DNA of 64,000 bases from Colwellia psychrerythraea 34H (GCF_000012325.1 NC_003910.7:1798001-1862000), one strand, 5' to 3'. Shown: positions 9,542 to 18,511, numbered from the stretch's first letter. Translations and numbers: made by a program. The notes: generated from the sequence alone by a model not told the origin.

Positions 9542-9642
9542 CAGTGGGAATTAAAATGACTTTAGCCAAGGAGAATAATTTAAGCATAGTCATTCTATCG
9601 TTTGATTATTTAACGCCGTATAAAGTCATTATAAACCCATCG
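9542..9642. repeat. Fold-back (imperfect palindromic) intergenic element
   Basis: Left arm 9542-9589 and right arm 9595-9642 are imperfect inverted copies around a 5-base centre. For example AATGACTTTA on the left matches TAAAGTCATT on the right, and GGGAATT matches AAACCC with minor changes. The arms may extend outward to about 9525-9670. It resembles the non-coding mobile-like repeats found between genes in Alteromonadales; that it is dispersed is inference. No protein-coding reading is convincing here. Confidence 0.6.
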
Positions 9643-9808
9643 AAGAAGCGCTTGAGAAATATCACTTCATCGTTGCAGTGATTTACAATGGAAAAACCAT
9701 TACGTCATCACAGCGCCTTGAATTGAAATAGCTCAAACACTCTGAAACCTGCATATTGATTGGTAACGAGTATATAATTACCAACGAGTAGTGCAAACTA
9801 TTGTAGAT

Positions 9809-9837
9809 AAAAAGCCTGCTAAATGCAGGCTTTTATT
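9809..9837 (+). terminator. Intergenic terminator hairpin
   Basis: GCCTGC and GCAGGC arms flank the loop TAAAT, with A run before and TTTTATTT after. It is the only clear transcription stop in the 650-base gap after the lipoprotein; the rest of that gap holds the fold-back element and AT-rich sequence. Confidence 0.75.
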
Positions 9838-10158
9838 TGGGTGAAAGTAAGTTAAGCGACCGTCATTTATAATGTGAATAAAATCAATGGCCCAGACCAT
9901 TAATTTGCACCATAGAGGTGCTTTTGCCTCAAAATAAACCGCAAACTAGCTCATCGTTGTATAAATCATTTTTTAAATAGTCAAAAAATAAAAAATGTTA
10001 TTGTATTATAAGGATATTTTAATTTTCTTTACCTGTTTTTTTTATGGTCTGTAATGTGCAAGATACTAATAAAAAAATGAATTCATCAATTTTTTTTCGT
10101 CGACATAAGCATTGATAAATTATTGATGTAACTTTTCAGGTTAACTTCAGGAGACATA

Positions 10159-11763
10159 ATGGACTCTATTCTTGTAATCATCGCCATATCACTGACAATT
10201 GCTAGCGTTATAAATATTATACTAACCAAATTTTCTATTTCTCATATTATTGGCTACATTATTACGGGCACTGTGGTTAGCACTCTTTTTGACTTTAATG
10301 GCAGTAAAAATCTTCATTCCCTAGATCTCATTGGCGAATTTGGCATTGTTTTTCTCATGTTTACTATTGGTTTAGAAATGTCTTTTTCTAAATTGGATAA
10401 AATGAAAAAATTGATATTTTATAATGGCTTTGTGCAAATGGCATTCAGTGCCTTAATTATTTTTATCATAGCGTTTTATGCTTTCACTCTTGATGCGGTA
10501 TCGTCACTCGTTATTGCGCTTTCATTTAGTTTGTCTTCAACGGCGATAGTATTACCTTACCTTAAAAAATCAAAAGATATTGTTACCCCTTACGGTGAAA
10601 GGTCTGTTGCTATTTTAGTCTTTCAAGATTTAGCTGTTATTCCTATTTTATTGCTGATGAGTTTCCTTTCGAATAATGAATTATCACTGACAGATGTCTT
10701 ATTAAAAACATTGTTATATGCCAGCGGCATTATTATCTTCATGTTCACGATAGGTAAAAAAATTATTGCTTGGTTACTTCATTTCTCCTCTAAAGCTCGA
10801 ATGGAGGAGTTGTTTTTAAGCTCTGTTTTTACAATCGTTTTAGGTGCATCATTATTTGCTCATGAAATGGGCTTTACCTATTCACTAGGCGCATTTATCG
10901 CAGGTATGATCATTGCTGAAACTAAGTTTCACATAAAAGTAGAGTCTGATATTTCTTCTTATAAAGATTTACTCTTAGGGGCTTTTTTCTTTTCAATTGG
11001 AACAAAAATTAATATTGAATATTTTATCAGCCACTTACATTGGGTGCTGGGGATTTTAGTATTGGTTATGATGATCAAAGCGATCATCATTTATATGCTG
11101 ATGAGAAAGCAGCTGAATAAAAGTGACTCAATTAAGTCTGCGGTTGCTTTATGCCAAGTAGGTGAGTTTTCGTTCGCTATTTTTGCTCTGGCAATGAATC
11201 AAGATATTATTGCCGATGAATTAGGCAGTTTCCTGATATTGATTACAGTGTTATCGATGATTTTAACGCCTTTCATGGTTAATAATATTTATAAAATAGC
11301 ATCAGTTTTTGTGGTCGAATACTTTGAAGCAGACAATATTGCCACGGTAAAAACTACTAATCATACTATCGTGTGTGGGTTTGCAGTTTTAGGGAGAATT
11401 GTCGCTAAAGAACTATCAAAACGTGAGGCTAAATTTTTAATTATTTCTGATAATTTACAACATGTATTACTCGCTAGAAAGCGTGGTTATGATGCCTATT
11501 TTGGACATTTAGATAAACTCCCCGTATTGGAGTCACTCAATGTAGATCAGACCAGTAGTATTATTATTACTGTTAACACATTAAAAAATAAGCAAATAAT
11601 TTGTGAGTCTGTGCTTGATTACTATCCTGATGCTAATTTAGTGGTTAAAGTAAATACGATTGAAGAAAAGGCTGCTTTGGCAGATATAAATATTAGATCT
11701 TTCGTTCATGCTCAACAAGAAACTGCTGAACTTTTGGTTAAGCAAAGTATTGTTGAATTCTAA
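10159..11763 (+). CDS. CPA2-family cation:proton antiporter with RCK_N domain (Kef-like)
   Basis: Membrane protein of 534 residues, related to KefB/KefC and other monovalent cation/proton antiporters. Residues about 1-370 hold 11-13 hydrophobic helices with conserved FGIVFLMFTIGLEM and LSLSSTAIVLPYL segments and the FQDLAVIP motif carrying the ion-coupling Asp. Residues about 385-510 are a TrkA/RCK N-terminal Rossmann domain (HTIVCGFAVLGRIVAKEL). The second glycine of the usual GxGxxG loop is alanine here, so nucleotide binding may differ. No TrkA_C domain follows. The ribosome site AGGAGA precedes the ATG. K+ efflux or pH/ion homeostasis is the likely role. Confidence 0.87.
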   Translation: MDSILVIIAISLTIASVINIILTKFSISHIIGYIITGTVVSTLFDFNGSKNLHSLDLIGEFGIVFLMFTIGLEMSFSKLDKMKKLIFYNGFVQMAFSALIIFIIAFYAFTLDAVSSLVIALSFSLSSTAIVLPYLKKSKDIVTPYGERSVAILVFQDLAVIPILLLMSFLSNNELSLTDVLLKTLLYASGIIIFMFTIGKKIIAWLLHFSSKARMEELFLSSVFTIVLGASLFAHEMGFTYSLGAFIAGMIIAETKFHIKVESDISSYKDLLLGAFFFSIGTKINIEYFISHLHWVLGILVLVMMIKAIIIYMLMRKQLNKSDSIKSAVALCQVGEFSFAIFALAMNQDIIADELGSFLILITVLSMILTPFMVNNIYKIASVFVVEYFEADNIATVKTTNHTIVCGFAVLGRIVAKELSKREAKFLIISDNLQHVLLARKRGYDAYFGHLDKLPVLESLNVDQTSSIIITVNTLKNKQIICESVLDYYPDANLVVKVNTIEEKAALADINIRSFVHAQQETAELLVKQSIVEF

Positions 11764-12085
11764 GTACTAATTTTCCCTTAAACTTTTATGAGTCTTATCA
11801 ATTCTTCATGGGGTATATTGAAAAATTTGTATTGAATCTGATGTTTTTAGTGTCGACAGTCATCATTTCAGTAATACCTTCTAAAGGGCTCTGTGATGAT
11901 ATTAAAGGTCAATTTTCAATTCAATGGATTGGCCATCTAGTGATCGACTGAATAATAGTAATAGACAATGTAGAATCGAATAAATGGTTTGGAGATGTAG
12001 TCAAAAATATCATCATAAAACAATACGATAATTTGATTTATCTATGTTATTATCCTGTTAATTATTAATGTTATCAAGGGATAAG
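11764..12085. other. Intergenic region before the CsgG-like operon
   Basis: AT-rich gap of about 320 bases with no convincing ORF or hairpin terminator. It must hold the promoter for the four-gene lipoprotein operon; I could not place -35 and -10 boxes with confidence. Confidence 0.4.
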
Positions 12086-13060
12086 ATGAATCATAAAACA
12101 CTAATGCTAGCAATGTCGGTTAGTCTAATATTTACTGGCTGTGCAACCGTTGAGAAAAAGGAAATCCACACAACACCTGTACAAGCTCCTGCTATAAGTA
12201 AAACAATCACAGCAACTGCCGATCAAACTAAATATCTCAAAAGAAAAGTAGCGATTGGTCGTTTCACCAACGAAACAACCTACGGACAGAGCTTTTTTAT
12301 TGATAGCGATAATAATCGTATTGGTAAACAAGCAATGGATATCCTTTCATCTAAATTATTTGAAACAGGTAAGTTCATCATGCTTGAGCGTGCTGACTTA
12401 AGTAAAATTGAAAAAGAACTTTCTATGTCTGGTAGTTCGGCACTAAAAAATGCCGCTGATTTTATAATTGTTGGTTCAATTACTGAGTTTGGACGCAAAG
12501 AAGTTAGCGATGTCGGGGTTTTCTCTCGTGTTAAACGTCAAGAAGCCAATGCTACTGTGAACATTCGCATTATTGATGTATCTACAGGTCAAATTATCTA
12601 TTCAGAAAAAGGTAAAGGCATCGCTTATTCAGAAGCCGGTACTGTGCTCGGTGTAGGTGACAAAGCGGCTTACGATAGCTCATTAAATGACAAAGTAATA
12701 GATGTTGCTATTACAGATTTAGCCTCAAATATTGTTGAAAATATGTTAGGTAAAGCATGGCGCTCTTATGTTCTTTCTTATGATGAAGGTAATTTAATAA
12801 TCTCTGGTGGTAAGTCTCAAAATATTAAACCAGGGTCAACTTTTGAAGTAGTCAAGTCAGGTAAAAAAGTTAAAAATCCACAAACAGGTATGTTTATCAC
12901 CTTACCCGGTAAAACGATCGCCAAAGTTAAAGTGACTAGCTCATTTGGTGAGACACCGGAATCAGAAGTTTCATTTAGCCAAATAATTGAAGGCAACTTG
13001 GATTCCTATATCAAAGCAAATGATTATACAAATTTGTTTATTCAAGAAATTATTAAATAA
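12086..13060 (+). CDS. CsgG/HfaB-family lipoprotein
   Basis: Outer-membrane-associated lipoprotein of 324 residues. The signal peptide ends at the lipobox FTGC. The body matches the CsgG fold: KRKVAIGRFTNET, a central segment ADFIIVGSITEFG, and VNIRIIDVSTGQIIYSEKGKG. In curli systems CsgG is the secretion pore, and in Caulobacter HfaB exports the holdfast anchor. No curlin subunits occur here, so a general envelope role is more likely. The start at 12086 follows AAGGGA; an in-frame ATG at 12068 lies upstream but has no ribosome site. It heads a four-gene operon of lipoproteins with gaps of 6 to about 40 bases. Confidence 0.85.
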   Translation: MNHKTLMLAMSVSLIFTGCATVEKKEIHTTPVQAPAISKTITATADQTKYLKRKVAIGRFTNETTYGQSFFIDSDNNRIGKQAMDILSSKLFETGKFIMLERADLSKIEKELSMSGSSALKNAADFIIVGSITEFGRKEVSDVGVFSRVKRQEANATVNIRIIDVSTGQIIYSEKGKGIAYSEAGTVLGVGDKAAYDSSLNDKVIDVAITDLASNIVENMLGKAWRSYVLSYDEGNLIISGGKSQNIKPGSTFEVVKSGKKVKNPQTGMFITLPGKTIAKVKVTSSFGETPESEVSFSQIIEGNLDSYIKANDYTNLFIQEIIK

Positions 13061-13078
13061 CAACATAAGGACATTAAA

Positions 13079-13396
13079 ATGAATATCATTCGGACATTAT
13101 TTATATTTTCACTACTGGCTATTACATCAGCTTGCAGTAGCTACAATACTTATAGTTCAGGTCAAACGACTGCTGAACCAGTATCCTATCTTTATTTCTC
13201 AGGAAATATTACTGGCGCTGAAGTTTCTATTGATGATGCCCCATCATTTATAGTGACAAAAGCCGGTCCTAAACAGCAATATAAAGTAACACCAGGTAAG
13301 CATACAATTATAGTCACTAAACAAGGTAAGGTAGTTGTTCAGCGTAACGTCTTGCTTGGTGATGGTCATGAGAAAGAAATAAATATTCCTCAATAA
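13079..13396 (+). CDS. Small PEGA-like lipoprotein
   Basis: A 105-residue predicted lipoprotein with signal peptide and lipobox TSAC. The mature part (ITGAEVSIDDAP, then TPGKHTIIVTKQGKVVVQRNVLLGDG) resembles a single PEGA-type beta domain, a surface or cell-wall associated fold. It sits 18 bases after the CsgG-like gene with ribosome site AAGGACA and is probably co-transcribed. Its exact function is unknown. In other genomes CsgG/DUF4810/DUF799 trios are common; this extra member is less usual. Confidence 0.65.
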   Translation: MNIIRTLFIFSLLAITSACSSYNTYSSGQTTAEPVSYLYFSGNITGAEVSIDDAPSFIVTKAGPKQQYKVTPGKHTIIVTKQGKVVVQRNVLLGDGHEKEINIPQ

Positions 13397-13436
13397 AAAT
13401 ACCAATAACAAAAATAAAAATCATCATAGGATCAAC

Positions 13437-13787
13437 ATGAAATTAGTATTAACACTTTTGATATTTACCGCTTTCCTTAGTGGCTGTAAATCAACACCAC
13501 CAATGTATATGTATGAAAATTACTCTGAAAGTTTTTATGCCTTAAAAAAAGAAAGTGGTCATGAAAGTGATGCTCAATGGCAGAGTTCATTAGAAAGTAT
13601 CGTTCAAAAATCAAATGCGAAAGCGGTAAGAGTTCCACCAGGAATTTACGCGAACTTAGGTTATATTCAATTAAAATCAAACAATTACCCAAAAGCGATT
13701 GAATTTTTTGAACAAGAAAAAAGTATTTACCCTGAATCAAGCCGATTTATGGAAAACTTAATTAAAAAAGCAAAAGTGAAAGGGTAA
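13437..13787 (+). CDS. DUF4810 domain-containing lipoprotein
   Basis: A 116-residue lipoprotein with lipobox LSGC. The sequence has an early MYMYENYSESFYALKK motif and a TPR-like second half (GIYANLGYIQLKSNNYPKAIEFFEQEKSIYPES) typical of DUF4810 proteins, which are encoded beside CsgG- and DUF799-type lipoproteins. It probably acts as a periplasmic or outer-membrane partner of these neighbours. The next gene follows after 6 bases. Confidence 0.8.
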   Translation: MKLVLTLLIFTAFLSGCKSTPPMYMYENYSESFYALKKESGHESDAQWQSSLESIVQKSNAKAVRVPPGIYANLGYIQLKSNNYPKAIEFFEQEKSIYPESSRFMENLIKKAKVKG

Positions 13788-13793
13788 TAGAAA

Positions 13794-14510
13794 ATGAATT
13801 ACATTGAAAAAATAAAAACTTCACTACTAATCCTATCTATATTATTTCTTAGTGGCTGCGTAGCGCCAACTTACATAACAAAAGGGGAAGAGTTCCCTAA
13901 AATGTACGAAGAAAAGCCACGTTCACTGCTTGTTATGCCGCCAATAAATCTAAGTACTGATGCTGAAGCAAAGGATTATTATTCAACGACTGTTGAAATG
14001 CCTATTGCTTTACATGGTTATTATACTTTTCCTTATCAACTTACTGCTGATGTATTAAGACAACAAGGGATTTATGATAGTGAGTTAGTTTATGATGTAC
14101 CGCTAAATAAGTTTCATGAATACTTTGGTGCCGACGCAGTGCTTTTTACAAAAATTGTTAGTTGGGATACGTCATATACTGTTTTAGCCTCAACACTGAC
14201 TGTTTCTATCAATGCAGAGATAAAATCAACTAAAACCTCAGAGGTTTTATGGCAATACAATGGTACGGTTGTCGTCGATTTAGCAGTAAATGGTGGCGGC
14301 GGAATAGCTGGCCTTCTTGTTAGTGCAATAGCAACAGCAATCAATACCGCAGCAGCGGATTATACTACTTATGCAAAACAAGCGAATGGTAGATTTATTG
14401 GTAGTATGCCAGTTGGGCCATATCATCCAATGTACATGAAAGACCAACAAGTTAAATTGTTAAAACAAAGCAAGGCATCGGATTCAGATAAAACAGCAAC
14501 GACTGAATAG
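13794..14510 (+). CDS. DUF799 (GNA1162-like) lipoprotein
   Basis: A 238-residue lipoprotein with lipobox LSGC. Family hallmarks are RSLLVMPPINLSTDAEAKDYY, FPYQLTADVLRQQG and HEYFGADAVLFTKIVSWDT. The Neisseria homologue GNA1162 has a TolB-N/CsgG-like fold and is an outer-membrane lipoprotein. It is the last gene of the operon and is followed by a strong hairpin. The set probably forms an envelope complex; the substrate or cue is unknown. Confidence 0.85.
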   Translation: MNYIEKIKTSLLILSILFLSGCVAPTYITKGEEFPKMYEEKPRSLLVMPPINLSTDAEAKDYYSTTVEMPIALHGYYTFPYQLTADVLRQQGIYDSELVYDVPLNKFHEYFGADAVLFTKIVSWDTSYTVLASTLTVSINAEIKSTKTSEVLWQYNGTVVVDLAVNGGGGIAGLLVSAIATAINTAAADYTTYAKQANGRFIGSMPVGPYHPMYMKDQQVKLLKQSKASDSDKTATTE

Positions 14511-14523
14511 ATTACAATGCTAT

Positions 14524-14562
14524 CAGTGGACTTGTCATCGTTCGATAAGTCCACTGTTTTAA
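14524..14562 (+). terminator. Terminator of the lipoprotein operon
   Basis: The 10-bp perfect arms CAGTGGACTT and AAGTCCACTG flank a 13-base loop, with TTTTAATT following, 13 bases after the DUF799 stop. Confidence 0.85.
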
Positions 14563-14993
14563 TTAGAATAATTAGAAAAACTACAGTTGCCTCAATACAA
14601 TTATATTCACTTCTTATGTTTCTATTACTCTCAACTTAAAACGCAGTTATTAATACAAAACCTATTATTTAATGCTAACTCTGTTCGTATTATTGACTAT
14701 TTTCCGTTATTTCCGCCAATGGTATGAAATTATATAGAGTCAACTTCCATAACATTAGGATCTATTCCTAAGCCGCTTTCTTCTCAATAAAAACCTAATT
14801 AACACCAGTAACGAATACGAATATTATCCCCTCTTAATTAAGTTCAAATATATTGAACTCAAAGAACAAATCATTGCGTTATTTTTTGACTTAGATTTCT
14901 TTTAATATGCCTCCATCAAATTGATACCACTTAAAAAAAAGGCGTTATGCCCTTAGGTTAAATAAAATGTTAAATAAACTTTGGAGAAAAATA
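14563..14993. promoter_or_regulatory. Intergenic region with a 19-bp palindrome upstream of the NmrA-like gene
   Basis: AT-rich gap of about 430 bases. The only clear structure is the perfect palindrome AGTTCAAATATATTGAACT at 14841-14859, about 135 bases before the NmrA start. It is built from the same GTTCAA/TTGAAC half-sites as the LysR-doxX operator, in the opposite order, so it may be a binding site for the same LysR protein. No ORF is credible here. Confidence 0.5.
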
Positions 14994-15869
14994 ATGAACA
15001 ATCAAACTATCTTAATTATTGGTGCTGCTGGTAACAATGGTATGGCAACTATCGAGTCTTTAGTAAGTAAACAACCTAAAGACACTATTGTTGCCGCAGT
15101 TCGTAGTACTGATAAAGCAACGCTATTAAAGAAAAAATTCCCATCAATCAAAACAGTTATCATTGACCTTGATAAACCTGAAACATTAACCGCGGCTTAT
15201 GAAGGTGTTACAAAAGTATTCATGATACCGGGTAATGTTGAAGAAAGAGAACAGCATGCTAAAAACGCCATTGATGCCGCAGTACAAGCGGGCACTGTTA
15301 AGCAGTTCTTATTCTATTCTGTTGTTGGCGCTGAATATGAAGCGATATTATTTGCTCAACAATTTAGAGCGGGTGAGAAATATTTAGAGCAATCAGGCCT
15401 TAACTGGACCCACTTACGCACTATTTTCTTTCAAGATAACTTTTTCGGTTGGGCTGATGGTGTTAAACAAGGTGGCTTATATTTTGGGATCCGTGAAGGT
15501 AGCTTCGCTCCGTTAAATGTTGCTGATATTGGCGAAATGGCAGCGAATATTTTAACCACATCAGGTCATGAGCATAAAGCTTACAATATCACTGGCTCAG
15601 AATTATTAAGTGGTGAAGAAATGGCGAAAGTATTTACCGATGTTACAGGGAAGACCGTAGCGTATATTTCACCTACAAAACAGCAAACCTTAGATTCACT
15701 TTTATCGACAGGTTGGCCACAATGGCAAGCAGAAGGTATGTTAGAATTATTTGAAGTATTTGCAACGAATCAAGCGGCTGTTGTAAGCCCGGATGGTGAG
15801 CAACTATTAGGTCGCCCATTAACAACATTAAAAGATTTTATTGCCAGTAATAAAGCGGCGTTTGTTTAA
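14994..15869 (+). CDS. NmrA-family NAD(P)-binding protein
   Basis: Cytoplasmic 291-residue Rossmann protein of the atypical SDR/NmrA type. The N-terminus ILIIGAAGNNGMATIESL is the dinucleotide loop, followed by VVAAVRSTDKATLLKK-like and LDKPETLTAAYEG segments. Family members are NAD(P)H redox sensors or quinone reductases (QorB-like). I chose the ATG at 14994 after GGAGAA; the same TTTGGAGAA leader precedes both DoxX genes nearby, which suggests shared expression. A bidirectional hairpin separates it from the convergent LysR gene. A role in quinone or electrophile stress is inferred from neighbours. Confidence 0.8.
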   Translation: MNNQTILIIGAAGNNGMATIESLVSKQPKDTIVAAVRSTDKATLLKKKFPSIKTVIIDLDKPETLTAAYEGVTKVFMIPGNVEEREQHAKNAIDAAVQAGTVKQFLFYSVVGAEYEAILFAQQFRAGEKYLEQSGLNWTHLRTIFFQDNFFGWADGVKQGGLYFGIREGSFAPLNVADIGEMAANILTTSGHEHKAYNITGSELLSGEEMAKVFTDVTGKTVAYISPTKQQTLDSLLSTGWPQWQAEGMLELFEVFATNQAAVVSPDGEQLLGRPLTTLKDFIASNKAAFV

Positions 15870-15896
15870 AGTCGTCGAAATAATTTAGTTGTAACC

Positions 15897-15930
15897 TAAA
15901 AACCAGTCTATAAATATAGGCTGGTTTTGT
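15897..15930. terminator. Bidirectional terminator between NmrA and LysR genes
   Basis: AAAACCAG and CTGGTTTT arms with an inner CTAT/ATAG pair give a stem with A run on one side and T run on the other, which can stop both convergent genes. Confidence 0.85.
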
Positions 15931-15964
15931 AATATTTAATAATGCTACTTTTACCATAGTTCGA

Positions 15965-16864
15965 TCAAATTAACTTAACAGCCATTTGTTGGATATTGCT
16001 AACAAACCAAGCCAGTGCTTTACCTTGATTATCATTACGCCAGGCCATACATAATTCGCTATTTCTGTTTTCGGTAGTTTCTAAAGCTAAGATAACGAGC
16101 TGCCCCGATTCTAATTGTGATTTAATGCGATGAATCGGCAGGAATCCTACACCTAAACCTAGCAGCTGTGCTTCTATCTTTTTTTCAATACTTGATACCG
16201 TAATACGCGATTGTCCATCGAGTAAACCTGCAGAACGACCTGGTAGATTTCTTGAGCTGTCGGCCACCACTACAGAAGGATATTTTTTTATTATTTCATT
16301 TGAAAGAGGCTGTTGCTCTTTAATTAATGCATGATCTTTTGCTACGACAAAAACAAAGTCCACATTGCCTAATTTATAAAGAGAAAAGTCACTATTGTAT
16401 GGTTCACCTGTGGCACCAATAATAAGATCAGATCTGCCAGCAACCAATGCATCCCATGTACCACCAAACACTTCTTCTGTTACACGGATATTAATCCATG
16501 GGTATTCCTGCTGAAATTGTGCGATTAAGGTGTAAATGGGTTGAAACAGTAAAATGCTATCAATACAAATGCGTAGTTCCAGCTCCCACCCCTCAGCTGA
16601 TTGTTTTGCCATATGAGTCAGCTCGTCGGTGGCTTTTAATATCAGTCTTCCTTGCTCTACGAGCATAATGCCAACAGATGTCAGCTCTGCTTTGCGCTTA
16701 CTGCGATCAAATAATGCGATACCAAGATCGTCTTCAAGTTTATTTACTGTATAGGAAATGGCTGACGGCACTCTAAATAACTCATCGGCAGCAGCGGCAA
16801 AACTTTTTTTACGCTCAATGGCATCAAGCACCTTTAAAGCATCAAGTGTTATCGGGGAAGTCAT
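15965..16864 (-). CDS. yhaJ: LysR-family regulator, YhaJ-like
   Basis: Transcription factor of 299 residues. The N-terminal winged HTH (LKVLDAIERKKSFAAAADELFRVPSAISYTVNKLEDDLGIALFD, given here in parts: SFAAAADEL, PSAISYTV) and the RDR-type effector domain match LysR. The N-terminal reading is close to E. coli YhaJ, which activates yqjF (DoxX family) in response to nitroaromatic or quinone-type compounds. The surrounding genes are homologues of that same E. coli neighbourhood (yqjF, yqjG, yhaK). The start is preceded on its strand by AAAAGGAT. It is divergent from doxX copy 1, and the gap holds a TTGAAC-N5-GTTCAA palindrome. Confidence 0.85.
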   Translation of the reverse strand: MTSPITLDALKVLDAIERKKSFAAAADELFRVPSAISYTVNKLEDDLGIALFDRSKRKAELTSVGIMLVEQGRLILKATDELTHMAKQSAEGWELELRICIDSILLFQPIYTLIAQFQQEYPWINIRVTEEVFGGTWDALVAGRSDLIIGATGEPYNSDFSLYKLGNVDFVFVVAKDHALIKEQQPLSNEIIKKYPSVVVADSSRNLPGRSAGLLDGQSRITVSSIEKKIEAQLLGLGVGFLPIHRIKSQLESGQLVILALETTENRNSELCMAWRNDNQGKALAWFVSNIQQMAVKLI

Positions 16865-16876
16865 ACATCAATCCTT

Positions 16877-16893
16877 TTGAACTAATTGTTCAA
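16877..16893. promoter_or_regulatory. Candidate LysR operator between lysR and doxX copy 1
   Basis: TTGAAC-TAATT-GTTCAA is a perfect 17-bp palindrome containing the T-N11-A core of LysR sites. It lies 13 bases upstream of the LysR start codon and 92 bases before doxX. The same block recurs with one change at 19633-19649. Confidence 0.65.
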
Positions 16894-16984
16894 ATTTAAC
16901 CGTTATTATTCGTTATAGCCTTTAAATATAATAGCTTCATTAAACAAAAACAACGAACTTTAATAACAAACTTTGGAGAATACA

Positions 16985-17431
16985 ATGAACACCTCTTTTA
17001 TAAAAACACTTATGACAACTAATGCGGGTTTTGCTGCGTTAGCCCTTAGAATTCCAACCGCTATTATTTTTATCGCTCATGGCGCACAAAAATTGTTTGG
17101 CTCATTTGGCGGTTATGGTTTAGAAGGAACCGGTCAGTGGATGGCATCAATAGGGCTTGAGCCAGGGTATCAATTGGCGTTATTAGCCGGTAGTGCAGAG
17201 TTTTTCGGCGGTATTGCTTTATTAATCGGTTTACTGGTTCGCCCAGCAGCGTTAATGCTTAGCGTTACCATGGTAGTCGCCATTTTTAGTGTGCATTTTG
17301 CCAATGGTTTATTTATGACGAATAACGGTTATGAATTTGCGCTTGCCTTATTAGCGGTATCATTTTCATTAATGTTTAGTGGTGCAGGTAAGCTTTCTCT
17401 AGATAATTTATTAGCGGAAAAGTTAGCTTAA
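16985..17431 (+). CDS. DoxX family membrane protein, copy 1 (YqjF-like)
   Basis: A 148-residue membrane protein with four hydrophobic helices. Motifs ALRIPTAIIFIAHGAQKLFGSFGG and GSAEFFGGIALLIGLLVRPAA are typical DoxX/YqjF. E. coli YqjF sits next to the hydroquinone reductase gene yqjG and is controlled by YhaJ; the counterpart genes are close by here. DoxX proteins are linked to redox or sulfur-quinone chemistry, but the reaction is not established. The ATG at 16985 follows TTTGGAGAA; the in-frame TTG at 16973 is part of the ribosome site. A hairpin overlaps the stop (17427-17454). Confidence 0.88.
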   Translation: MNTSFIKTLMTTNAGFAALALRIPTAIIFIAHGAQKLFGSFGGYGLEGTGQWMASIGLEPGYQLALLAGSAEFFGGIALLIGLLVRPAALMLSVTMVVAIFSVHFANGLFMTNNGYEFALALLAVSFSLMFSGAGKLSLDNLLAEKLA

Positions 17432-17483
17432 TTCACTAAAAGTAGTGAATTAAGAGACCATCAGTAAAGTATAAATTTAGTAT

Positions 17484-17507
17484 CTAGGGTGGTGAATACT
17501 ACCCTAG
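17484..17507. repeat. Inverted repeat between doxX copy 1 and pirin gene
   Basis: CTAGGGT and ACCCTAG arms with an inner near-match stem, 30 bases before the pirin start. It has no T run. It could be an operator or an mRNA processing hairpin. Confidence 0.45.
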
Positions 17508-17537
17508 TGCACGATTAAAGTTATTCAGGAGCAAAAA

Positions 17538-18371
17538 ATGATTGTAGTAAATAAAGTCAATTCACAACCAACACAAGATGGCGATGGCGTCAAAATTTCA
17601 CGTATTGCTGATTTTACTGGTAAATACTTTGACCCCTATTTGATGATTGATGAGTTAAAGTCTGATGATAAAAATGATTTTATTGGTGGCTTTCCGGCAC
17701 ACCCTCACCGTGGTATTGAAACCTTTACATATATGATCAAAGGTGGCTTTGAACACAAAGACCAACTGGGTAATAGCGCTTTAATTACAGCGGGTAATGT
17801 TCAGTGGATGAGTACCGGTTACGGGGTAATTCACTCTGAAATGCCAATAACTGATGAAAACGATGGTATGCACGGTTTTCAAATATGGTTGAATATGCCA
17901 GCGAAAGACAAATTACGTCCTGCACGTTATCAAGATTCAACAAGTTTACCGAATTTAACCAATACAACAGGAGCAAGTCTTAAATTAATGGCGGGTCAAT
18001 GGACGTTTGGTGGAGAAACCGCTTCATCGCCGCTAACTGAGTTGGCTGCAAATGCTGCACTCGCAGATTTAACGCTTGAGAGTAACGCTAAAGCTGAGTT
18101 TGATTTATCTGATGCCGAGCAAGTATTAGTTTATGTGCACAGCGGGCGTTTTTCTAGCCCTCGTTTAAACGCAGGAGAATTAGCGATTGTGGATGCCCAG
18201 CAAGCATTAGCGATTACAGCAAGTGATGACGGTGCAGGTGCACTTATTTTAGTTGGCAATAAAATCAAAGAAAAAATTGTTCACATGGGACCTTTTGTGA
18301 TGAATACAGAACAAGAAATTCGTCAAGCGGTAGAAGATTATCAGCAGGGCAAGTTTGGCAGCATTGCTTAA
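17538..18371 (+). CDS. Pirin family protein (YhaK-like bicupin)
   Basis: Cytoplasmic bicupin of 277 residues. The N-terminal cupin carries the metal ligands in FPAHPHRGIETFTYMI (two His), a His in FEHKDQLG and a Glu in GVIHSEMP. Pirins include quercetin 2,3-dioxygenases and redox sensors; E. coli YhaK is in the yhaJ/yqjG neighbourhood. The GNVQWMSTGYGV segment is also conserved. The ribosome site CAGGAG precedes the ATG by 7 bases. It is probably part of the YhaJ-like response, although its promoter is not obvious. Confidence 0.88.
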   Translation: MIVVNKVNSQPTQDGDGVKISRIADFTGKYFDPYLMIDELKSDDKNDFIGGFPAHPHRGIETFTYMIKGGFEHKDQLGNSALITAGNVQWMSTGYGVIHSEMPITDENDGMHGFQIWLNMPAKDKLRPARYQDSTSLPNLTNTTGASLKLMAGQWTFGGETASSPLTELAANAALADLTLESNAKAEFDLSDAEQVLVYVHSGRFSSPRLNAGELAIVDAQQALAITASDDGAGALILVGNKIKEKIVHMGPFVMNTEQEIRQAVEDYQQGKFGSIA

Positions 18372-18445
18372 TCTTACTGTGAGTATTAAACAGTAATGTG
18401 AATTAAAATTTTATACAGGTAATTTTACAAATACAGTCAGGTCAG

Positions 18446-18481
18446 AATAATCGAATCTTACCAGGGTAATATTCGATTATT
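18446..18481. repeat. 11-bp perfect inverted repeat before the hypothetical gene at 18512
   Basis: AATAATCGAAT and ATTCGATTATT flank a 14-base loop, 75 bases after the pirin stop and 31 before the next start. It is followed by CGGTCTTATG rather than a T run, so it may be a weak terminator or an operator. Confidence 0.45.
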
Positions 18482-18511
18482 CGGTCTTATGAAATAAACC
18501 GGAGTTATTAA

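Noticed and set aside
9454..9681. 75-residue ORF after the choice-of-anchor I gene
   Set aside because: It overlaps the end of that gene in another frame and runs through the fold-back element; no ribosome site or coding character.
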